Assembly (NCBI GenBank): GCA_031285575.1
Contig: JAITVX010000245.1
Span: 1-17,912 of the forward strand
Direction: 5' to 3'
Length of the DNA stretch: 17,912 nucleotides
From: Bacteroidales bacterium
GTDB lineage: Bacteria > Bacteroidota > Bacteroidia > Bacteroidales > VadinHA17
A program made the position numbers and the translations under genes. The stretch's first letter is position 1. The number at the start of each line of letters is the position of its first letter. Shown piece after piece: positions 7,516 to 14,800 of this stretch. Below the pieces are notes generated by a model that saw nothing but the letters and a program-made list of their open reading frames with translations, was not told where the DNA came from and made no database searches.

Positions 7516-8586
7516 TTAACAGCATTTTATAAACTCCGGCATTTCCGGTTTCTGCAAGTCTTTATTGTCAATTCCCCTGTATTTTGTTTCGGGGTTGTAG
7601 GGAATACCTATTTTGTCGAGCAAGGGCTCCACCGCCACCTGGTGCATCTGCAGCCCAAGGTCCCACGGGTCGAAGCCCGTTACCATGCCGGCCACCTCCT
7701 CGTATGTGAACACCGGTATGCCGCAACTGTTCTTGCCGTAGGTTTTGCCCTCGGTTGCCGCTATCACATACTGCCAGCGGTCGAGGAAATATGGGCAGCC
7801 CGGGCAGTTGGTTATAATCATGTCGGGCTCGTAGGGCGCCATCGACTCGAACTTCTTGTGTGTGTTGGCAAGCGAATATCCGCGGTTTGCCTGCACCAGA
7901 TACTGCCTGAACCCGAAACCGCAGCAGTGCCTTCTTTCCGGATAGTCAATCACCTCGCCGCCGAATGCTTCCACAATGCCCGTAAGCACGTAGGGATATT
8001 CGGCGCCTCCCACCCCCTTTGCCGGGAACATTTTCGAGTAGTGGCAGCCTATGTGCTCCACCACCCTCAGCGGTTTGCCCGTATGGCGGTTAACGAGCCT
8101 GTACCTGGCCCTGTCTGCAATACGGTGGCGCAGCTTGAATATGATGTCGCTGGCATGCGCCATATATTCGGGCTCTCTGAACTCGCGCCGGCAGGCCTTC
8201 CACAGCGCCTCGCACACCTTTTCCTTCAGCTCGGGAAAGTGGTGCCACGTTTCGAGTATCTCGGTGTAGAGGCCGAAGGAAGTGATGCACGATACGGCAT
8301 AGTTGCTGTATCCGGCTTCGGTCATCAGGGCAAACTGTCGGGCTACTATCGTCATAACGGTTTCCTGCGGAATAACGTCGCTGTGGTAGGCTATGCCGCC
8401 GCAGGTAGTATGCTGTGGCGTTTCGTGGAAATCGAGGTTAAGGCTGTCCCGCACAATCTGCAGGAAAACATGTTCCGACGCCGGGAAAAAATTCTGCCTT
8501 ATGCAGCTGCGCACATAAAAATAGTTGTTGTCGGGAATCTCTTTCTGGTAATCGTCCCAGATACGTCTCTTGCCTTCTATGTTCAT
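7516..8586 (-). CDS. HdrB-like CCG-domain protein with one intact cluster motif
   Basis: The 356-residue protein is related to heterodisulfide reductase subunit B. Its second CCG motif is complete: C181-x39-C221-C222-x38-C261-x2-C264, which in HdrB holds a non-cubane [4Fe-4S] cluster. The first is degraded: C28, then T61-C62-G63 in place of CCG, then C100-x2-S103 in place of CxxC. That leaves three cysteines, so a normal cluster there is doubtful. The chain ends in a Cys-Cys pair (355-356), an unusual tail. It is probably the catalytic or disulfide-type subunit of the complex, acting between the HdrC-like and FAD subunits. The start at 8586 lies 3 bases after the upstream stop. No export signal is visible, so a cytoplasmic site is assumed. 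Confidence 0.88.
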   Translation of the reverse strand: MNIEGKRRIWDDYQKEIPDNNYFYVRSCIRQNFFPASEHVFLQIVRDSLNLDFHETPQHTTCGGIAYHSDVIPQETVMTIVARQFALMTEAGYSNYAVSCITSFGLYTEILETWHHFPELKEKVCEALWKACRREFREPEYMAHASDIIFKLRHRIADRARYRLVNRHTGKPLRVVEHIGCHYSKMFPAKGVGGAEYPYVLTGIVEAFGGEVIDYPERRHCCGFGFRQYLVQANRGYSLANTHKKFESMAPYEPDMIITNCPGCPYFLDRWQYVIAATEGKTYGKNSCGIPVFTYEEVAGMVTGFDPWDLGLQMHQVAVEPLLDKIGIPYNPETKYRGIDNKDLQKPEMPEFIKCC

Positions 8587-8589
8587 CGG

Positions 8590-9291
8590 TTATTTCACTG
8601 AGTGGTTGTTACTGTTTAGGGTTGCCGTGCGGCGGCTGTATTCCTCGAAGGGTATCCCCATTTCTTCGGCTTTCATTCGCGAACATCGCTCTATGGTTTC
8701 AAAGCGCTGTGTTCCGCCGGTAACATCGAATATGGCTTTAAGCTCGTCGAGCGCTGCCTGCGGTATTTTGCGCAGCACGCCCGGCCCGTTGCCGTCGAGG
8801 TTTGAGCCGAGCCGCCGGTGCACGTCGTCGAGGTGTTCGCCCACCCACTTGCTTACGGGGCCCGATTCGGGGTGCATGGCGTGGTGGAATACGCGCGGAT
8901 AAATGCAGTATCCGTAGTTAAGAATATTTTCGCCAACCGTGCGCTTCAGCGCCAGCTGCTGGCGTCCCTTTTCCGATTCGGTAAAATAGCCCATATCCTG
9001 CGACAGGCTGCGCAGAGCCATAATAATAAGCCCCGGTGCATTTTTGCGCGGGCATCGCGACACGCACGACATGCACTCGCCGCAGTACCATATAGCCTCG
9101 CTCCTGAGCAGTTCCTCAATCACCGCATCGTCCTGCGACTGCACCATGTTGGCAATACTGCGCGGGTCGTATCTGTAAAACTCCGCCGCCGGGCAAATGG
9201 CCGTGCACGTTCCGCAGTTTATGCAGGCGTTAAGCCCTTCGCGAAACCGGCAGTCGTCCATAAGCCTTTTATATAAGGTATCCTTTTCCAT
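8590..9291 (-). CDS. HdrC-like 4Fe-4S dicluster protein
   Basis: This is the first gene of the operon, 233 residues. Two ferredoxin motifs sit in the N-terminal third: C23/C26/C29/C33-Pro and C70/C73/C76/C80-Pro. The second reads CGECMSCVSRCP, the HdrC pattern. A conserved-looking 150-residue C-terminal extension without further cysteine clusters follows, as in long HdrC-like proteins of non-methanogens. It should bridge clusters between partner subunits in the cytoplasm. The ATG at 9291 is the only sensible start and lies about 30 bases behind a good Bacteroidetes promoter at 9320-9351. The downstream gene begins 3 bases after its stop. Confidence 0.88.
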   Translation of the reverse strand: MEKDTLYKRLMDDCRFREGLNACINCGTCTAICPAAEFYRYDPRSIANMVQSQDDAVIEELLRSEAIWYCGECMSCVSRCPRKNAPGLIIMALRSLSQDMGYFTESEKGRQQLALKRTVGENILNYGYCIYPRVFHHAMHPESGPVSKWVGEHLDDVHRRLGSNLDGNGPGVLRKIPQAALDELKAIFDVTGGTQRFETIERCSRMKAEEMGIPFEEYSRRTATLNSNNHSVK

Positions 9292-9319
9292 TTTCCCTTT
9301 AATTAGGAATTAATGTGTG

Positions 9320-9351
9320 CAAAATTGCCTGAAACAGATGTAAAAACCAAA
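9320..9351 (-). promoter_or_regulatory. Promoter of the hdr-like operon
   Basis: On the minus strand TTTG (9351-9348), 20 bases, then CAATTTTG (9327-9320) matches the Bacteroidetes sigma consensus TTTG-N19-21-TAnnTTTG with one mismatch. It lies 28 bases before the ATG at 9291, giving a short leader of about 20 bases. No operator palindrome is obvious. Confidence 0.5.
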
Positions 9352-9470
9352 TGAAACCACGCTGTGTTCTGAAAAATAGGTATAAAGATGTAGCGTGTGT
9401 CGGTTAAAACAATCATGCCGGTGGGTATAAATATTAGACTTCTGAGGGGAAATATGCAGTATGTTCTTTC

Positions 9471-9556
9471 TGGATTGCTTCCCGCTTCGTACCTCGCGGT
9501 CGCAATGACGGAATGAAAGTCAGCAATAACGAACAGGGTATTGAAGTTCTGTTTTC
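9471..9556. repeat. REP/MITE-like repeat, right half with outer tail (copy 2)
   Basis: TGGATTGCTTC...GCGGTCGCAATGACG (9471-9510) matches the right arm of the element at 56-197. After an insertion of about 17 bases it resumes with ACGAACAGGGTATTGAAGTT and CTGTTTTC (9529-9556), the same outer tail seen in copy 1. No matching left arm is present, so this is a half element or a decayed copy. Confidence 0.7.
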
Positions 9557-9756
9557 ATAAGAGGTATATTGTACGGCAGGGGAGGGGTGCCATTTTACAG
9601 ATAATACAGCCGGTTGGTTGCCGATATTTACCCGTTGTAAAATTATTTTATAAAATTATCTGCACGGAATGTAACCTTTTATCTAATTTTACGTATTAGT
9701 AGGCAAATATTAGTCTTAAACCAAAGTCGTAACTAAATTTATAAAGTTTAAAAGTC

Positions 9757-11484
9757 ATGTTCAGAAAGTATTTATCATGTACAGTATTGCTGGCGGCGTT
9801 CAGCATACAGGTTTTTGCAAGCGGCATACAGGTGCTTAATACATCTGTAACAACCAACGATGACAAGAAGAGCGCACAGGTGAAGTTCTCGCTTACGTGG
9901 GACCACTCGTGGCGCCTTGCCGACGGCCCCAAGAACTGGGACGCAGCATGGGTATTCGTAAAATACCGCACGCTGCCCGGCGACAACTGGAGCCACGCCT
10001 ACATAAAGGCCGACGGCAGCACGGTGCCATCTAATGCTTCATTCAAAATAGGCAGCAGCATTGCGGGTGTGGGCGGTGTTAACACCACTGTTGGCGTGGG
10101 GGCGTTTATTTTCCGCAAGGAGCCGGGAAACGGCACCGTAGCATTCCCCGACATAGAGCTTAGGTGGGACTTCCCGCAGAACGGCCTCACCGGGGGCGAG
10201 CAGGTGGAAGTGTGTGTGCTGGCTACCGAAATGGTTTACATACCGCAGGGACAGTATTTCCTGGGCGACATGGCATCGGACAGGCGCTTCAGGCGCAACC
10301 AGTCGAATGCCGGAGGCAGGTTTGGCGAAGAATTTGTAACGGTAAGCGCAGCAGCTCCATCGTGGTTGAACTACTTCTCAAACGCGGTGAACATCCGCGG
10401 AAGTGTAAACGGAACCTACGACGGAATACGTAACAACCTCCGCAACAACTCCATCTCGTCGCAGGTGGTTACTCCGGCACCGGTTGCAGCCAATGCCCCC
10501 GACGATGTAAACCCCAGCAACCGTCTTGAAAATAATACAAACTATACGGGCGACTGGGTAGCACGGTTTGCCGCAGCAATAAACGGCAACTTCCCGCGCG
10601 GCTTCAACGCCTTTTACTGCATGAAATACGAAATTACGCAGGGCGAATATATTCAGTTTCTCAACAAAAACCTTGTGGCGGTGAAAAACGCCGGAACATA
10701 CCATCATTCTGCCGACGCGGTGGGACGCTACGGCATAAAGAAAAGAGACGGAACCGGCACGGCCAACGTTCCGGCCGAATACGACCTTGCCAACCCTTCG
10801 GCAGCATTCCTGCCGTGCAACTACCTCGGAACAAAAGACATCATGGCATGGCTCGTGTGGGCGGGGCTTCGACCCATGTCGGAGTTTGAATTTGAAAAAA
10901 TATGCCGCGGCCCCGAAGCAGTGCCTACCGACCCGGCCTACCGGCCACAGTATGCCTGGGGCACAACCAACATATCGCCGGCTGCCGGATTTTCAAACAA
11001 GGGAGGCCCCAACGAAGCGCCGTCTAATGCCAGCGGCAACAGCGCCGTGTCGTCAACATCAGGCGCCACAATAGGAAGCGGCACCAACACCGAACTCGAC
11101 GGCCCGATACGCGCCGGCGGATTTGCCACCCCCGTAAGCAGCCGCGAAAAAGCCGGAGCTACATACTATGGCGTAATGGAAATGTCGGGCAACCTGTGGG
11201 AACGCTGCGTCAGCGCAGGTATAAACGAAGGGCGCATGTTTCAGGGAGCACTCGTAAACGGACACGGCAACGGCGAAATAGGCCCCGGAGTAAACCCCAG
11301 CGTACCCATGAACGGAGCCGCAAGGCTATGGCCTGCACCAACAGGCACCGGCCTCGGTTTCCGCGGAGGCAGCTACCTCGACCCGGCTGCAAGAGCGCGA
11401 ATTTCCGACCGCATGTATATAAACCTCGGCAATACGGGGCGGCATCAGAGCTTCGGAGGACGCGGCGTGAGAAGCGACCTGTAA
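9757..11484 (+). CDS. Exported FGE/SUMF1-fold protein, catalytic cysteines absent
   Basis: The 575-residue protein starts with a signal peptide (about 1-22, MFRKYLSC...VFAS) and then a roughly 130-residue domain containing NWDAAWVFVKYR, which recurs in secreted Bacteroidetes SUMF1-like proteins. The formylglycine-generating-enzyme-like domain runs from about 155 (MVYIPQGQYFLGD) to the end. Its fold landmarks are M474-E-M-S-G-N-L-W481-E and F535-R-G-G-S-Y540. True FGE has cysteines just after GGSY; here the stretch DPAARARISDR has none, so sulfatase activation is not expected. Such variants (compare GldJ/GldK) are structural or binding proteins. There is no lipobox and no recognisable type IX sorting domain. 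It precedes the large Ig-like protein on the same strand and may work with it at the cell surface, but that is inference. Confidence 0.85.
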   Translation: MFRKYLSCTVLLAAFSIQVFASGIQVLNTSVTTNDDKKSAQVKFSLTWDHSWRLADGPKNWDAAWVFVKYRTLPGDNWSHAYIKADGSTVPSNASFKIGSSIAGVGGVNTTVGVGAFIFRKEPGNGTVAFPDIELRWDFPQNGLTGGEQVEVCVLATEMVYIPQGQYFLGDMASDRRFRRNQSNAGGRFGEEFVTVSAAAPSWLNYFSNAVNIRGSVNGTYDGIRNNLRNNSISSQVVTPAPVAANAPDDVNPSNRLENNTNYTGDWVARFAAAINGNFPRGFNAFYCMKYEITQGEYIQFLNKNLVAVKNAGTYHHSADAVGRYGIKKRDGTGTANVPAEYDLANPSAAFLPCNYLGTKDIMAWLVWAGLRPMSEFEFEKICRGPEAVPTDPAYRPQYAWGTTNISPAAGFSNKGGPNEAPSNASGNSAVSSTSGATIGSGTNTELDGPIRAGGFATPVSSREKAGATYYGVMEMSGNLWERCVSAGINEGRMFQGALVNGHGNGEIGPGVNPSVPMNGAARLWPAPTGTGLGFRGGSYLDPAARARISDRMYINLGNTGRHQSFGGRGVRSDL

Positions 11485-11868
11485 GCAACGGCCGTGCGCC
11501 GGCGCAGCCGGCATCACCGGAACATGCATATTAAAATAAAATGAACATCAGGCGTTCCTGAAAAAACATAAAGCCACATAAAGATGAAAAGCACATCAGC
11601 AGCTGAAACCGGTCGAAACCTCCCCGGAGAAGGAGTAGTGTATTGTACAGGCAAGGCGTCACAACACTGTGAAAGCGCCCCCACGGCTGTCGGCAAGGTT
11701 TCACAACACTGTGAAAGCGCCCCCGCGGCTGTCGGCAAGGTTTCACAACACTGTGAAAGCGCCCCCGCGGTTGTCGGCAAGGTTTCGGGAGTTCCCGAAA
11801 GCCTCCGCAAAAAACTGCGCATGCTGATACTATATGTAAGTATTGTTAAAAACGTTACATTTTAACCC
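11485..11868. other. Intergenic region with 42-bp repeats before the large surface-protein gene
   Basis: A perfect 12-base palindrome, TGCGCCGGCGCA (11495-11506), follows the upstream stop by 10 bases. It has no T-run, so it is a doubtful terminator. The 42-bp tandem array lies at 11659-11784. A weak promoter-like pair, TATG (11833-11836), 19 bases, TACATTTT (11856-11863), would place transcription start almost on the TTG codon at 11869. A repeat-containing ORF (11584-11865) spans the array and is open in the same frame as the next gene; it is not called as a gene. Confidence 0.5.
11659..11784. repeat. Tandem repeat array A, 3 x 42 bp
   Basis: Three consecutive 42-bp units (11659-11700, 11701-11742, 11743-11784) differ at only a few positions. 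Each junction contains TTTCACA-ACAC-TGTGAAA, a perfect 7-bp stem with a 4-base loop, followed by a C-rich run and GGCTGTCGGCAAGG. Because 42 is a multiple of three, reading frames stay open through it on both strands (14-residue repeats), which explains the overlapping ORFs. There are no spacers, so this is not CRISPR. Confidence 0.9.
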
Positions 11869-14800
11869 TTGCCTTACCGTTTCGCCATATTATCACTTCT
11901 TGCAGCCACGTTTTTCAGCGCCTCAGTGCTGGCGCAGAGTGGCGGCGACGCCATATTTGCCGGCGGCGATTCGGAAGAAACATGGATGGGCTGCACACCC
12001 GACTTTGTGTATCTTGGCGGCGGCGACCAGCCGGTTACAGGAATGTACAGCGGCGGCAGCTCGGTTGTCGTTATACTCGACTGTGCAGTTCCCGAGCAGC
12101 TTATTGAAAACACACCATCGCCATTTACCGGCGGCGCAGGCACGGGAGTGGCAGTAACGTGCGGAATGCCCACAGTTCTCAACCCCGCTGGCGAAGAGCC
12201 TGCCGGGCTGTTCAAGGGAGGGCCCAGCAACGATTTCTTTGTCGATTGCCTCGCCAAACCGTCTATTATCGACGTAAACCTGCCAATGTTTCAGGGCGGC
12301 CGCAGCTACCTCGAAATACTCGACTGCAACCAGCAGCTTCTGGGCGAGGCCACACTGTTTGCCGGCGGCGCGTCGCGCAGCGTGGCCGTTATGTGCAACG
12401 AAATTCTGATAGCCGGCGGCGGTTCGTTCTTTGGCGGCTCGTCGTCGCTTATGCTTACCGAAACCGCCTGCGTCATTATTGAAGAAACACTTACGGGAGC
12501 AAGCATATACGGTGGCGACGACAGCCGCGGCCTCATAGAAGCCTGCGCCAACCCCGTAATGCTTGGCGACGAACCCATGGGCGGATACTTCCGCGGAGGC
12601 AACAGCGCCGGCCTTACGGCTGTTGACTGCTACGTGCCGCCATGCCTCGACCTCGAGCCGGCCGTAATAACCCCCCTTGGCGTTGTGCCGGTGTGCGTTG
12701 GCAAGAATATAGTACTCGAAGCGTCGCCCGCAGCGCACTGGCTGTGGCAGCGCATGTCAACGCCCGGCAACTGGGAAGACATCTCGACCGGCGGGCAGAT
12801 TTCGATAGACAGCGACGCAGCAGGCGACTACCGCCTCATAAGCTTCGGAAGCGCCGCCGGCTGCATCGACACCTCGGAAACATTCACAGCATACTTTATC
12901 GACGAAATACCCAAACCGGTTGTTACCATCGACGGTTCGGGCCTTATATGCCAGGGCGGGTCGATAGCCCTTCACTCTACCGCGGCGCACGCATACCTGT
13001 GGAGCAACGGCGCCACCACGCAAACCGTGTGGGTAACCGAAGGCGGCGAATACACAGTAACCATTACCGACGCAAACGGCTGCGAAGCAACATCCAACCC
13101 CGTAACGATGACCGAAAGCCCCTTCCCCGCACCCGCAGCCACCATAACGCCGGCAGGCACAACCGAACTATGCATGGGCGAAAGCCAAACACTTACAGCC
13201 AACAGCGGCATGGCGGCATACCTGTGGAGCAACGGCGAAACCACACAAAGCATAACAGTATCAGCCGCCGGAAAATATACGGTACGCATAACCGACATCA
13301 ACGGCTGCGAAGCAACTGCCGACACGGTTGAGATAGCAGTTAACGACATCCGCCCCGTAATATCGCACCCCGAAGGGCTTATGATTATATGCTACGGCAC
13401 ACCCGTTACGCTGTCGCTTGCCCCGCATACCGGCGCCATACCCGAAGACATACGCTGGTACCGCGACGGCTCGGCCACCCCCTTTGCAACCGGAAACAGA
13501 ATACTCGTAACCGAAGTAGGCTTCTACAGCGCAACACTCGACACGCTCAACTGCACATTCAACGCTCCGCAGGTTGAAGTTATATCGAACAACGCCACCA
13601 TACCGCCGGCAAGCATAACACCGGCACACCCCGTGCTGTGCGCCGGAGGCACCGTTATGCTTACGGCAGGCGAAGCAATAAACTACCGGTGGTCAACCGG
13701 CGAAGACACACGCACAATAACCGTGAGCGCCGCCGGAACATACACCGTTACCGTTGAAGACGAGTTCGGCTGCCCCTCGTCGGCAAGCTTCGTGCTCAAC
13801 GAAGTAGAAGTAACCATTAAGCCCGAAATAGAAGCAGTAACCGGACAGCTTGCACTGTGCCCCGGCGCCAGCGTTACGCTCCGCGCCAGCGAAGGAGTTG
13901 CCTTTGAATGGAGCAACGGCGCCACCACGCAGGAAATAACGGTAGGCTACGCCGATGCCGACAGCTACACCGTTACCGCCTACGACGCCAACGGATGCGC
14001 CGTAACGTCGGCCCCCGCGGAAGTATTGGCCGTAGCCGAAATAACCCCTGAAGTTAATGCCGGCATAGCCGTAATATGCGGCAGCTCGCCGCTCAACCTG
14101 TCGGTATCGCCCGTTGACGACACCTATACCTACGAATGGAGCACCGGCGAAACAGCCGACTTTATCGATGTTGTTGTGCCCGGAGCATATTCGGTAACCA
14201 TCATTACCGCCGAGGGATGCCGCTTCACGTCGGCTCCGGTAACGGTAACGCAGGCGCCCGAACCCGCCATACCGGTTATAACGTCGAACTTCAGCATCAT
14301 CGACAACACCATCACAGTATGCTCCGAACAGCTCGACGAAGTAGAACTTGCGTCGTCGGAAGCAGCTTCATACCTCTGGAGCACCGGCGAAGAAACGAGA
14401 AGCATATTCGTTGCCGGCGCAGGCAAATACGCCATTACTGTTGAATACGCCAACGGCTGCGCAGCCACGTCAGATACCGTAACAATAGTTACCGTTGACG
14501 TAAGCATAAGTATTGAAACAGCCGGCAACCAGACACAGCTGTGCCCCGGCGGCAGCATAGCCATGACGGTTGATGGCGCCGACCCCGGCAGCCTTTACGA
14601 ATGGTTCCGCAACGGCGAATCGATTTACGGAGCATACTCAGCGTCATACACCGCCACCGAGCCCGGCTCATACCATGCAGTGGCAGTAACACCCGACGGC
14701 TGCACCGGAATTGCATACCCGGTGGAAATTACCGGCTATCCCACAACGCCTCCGGTAATATCATCGGGCGGAAGCCTCGACATTTGCCCCAACGTTCCGC

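Larger units (their letters stand above)
9292..9756. other. Divergent intergenic region
   Basis: This region separates the minus-strand redox operon from the plus-strand surface-protein genes. It holds the operon promoter (9320-9351), a half copy of the palindromic repeat (9471-9556) and, from about 9600 to 9756, an AT-rich leader for the gene at 9757. In the leader, TAATTTTACG at 9684-9693 could be a -7 element, but no -33 partner is clear. No small gene or RNA was recognised. Confidence 0.6.

Noticed and set aside
6940..8601. 553-residue plus-strand ORF
   Set aside because: Antisense shadow of the HdrB-like and HdrA-like genes, crossing their junction; no protein-like motifs.
11659..11784. 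CRISPR-like direct repeats
   Set aside because: The 42-bp units are contiguous, without unique spacers, and no cas gene is nearby.
11514..11822. 102-residue minus-strand ORF with 14-residue repeats
   Set aside because: Open only because the 42-bp period is divisible by three; the other strand is equally open and neither has independent support.
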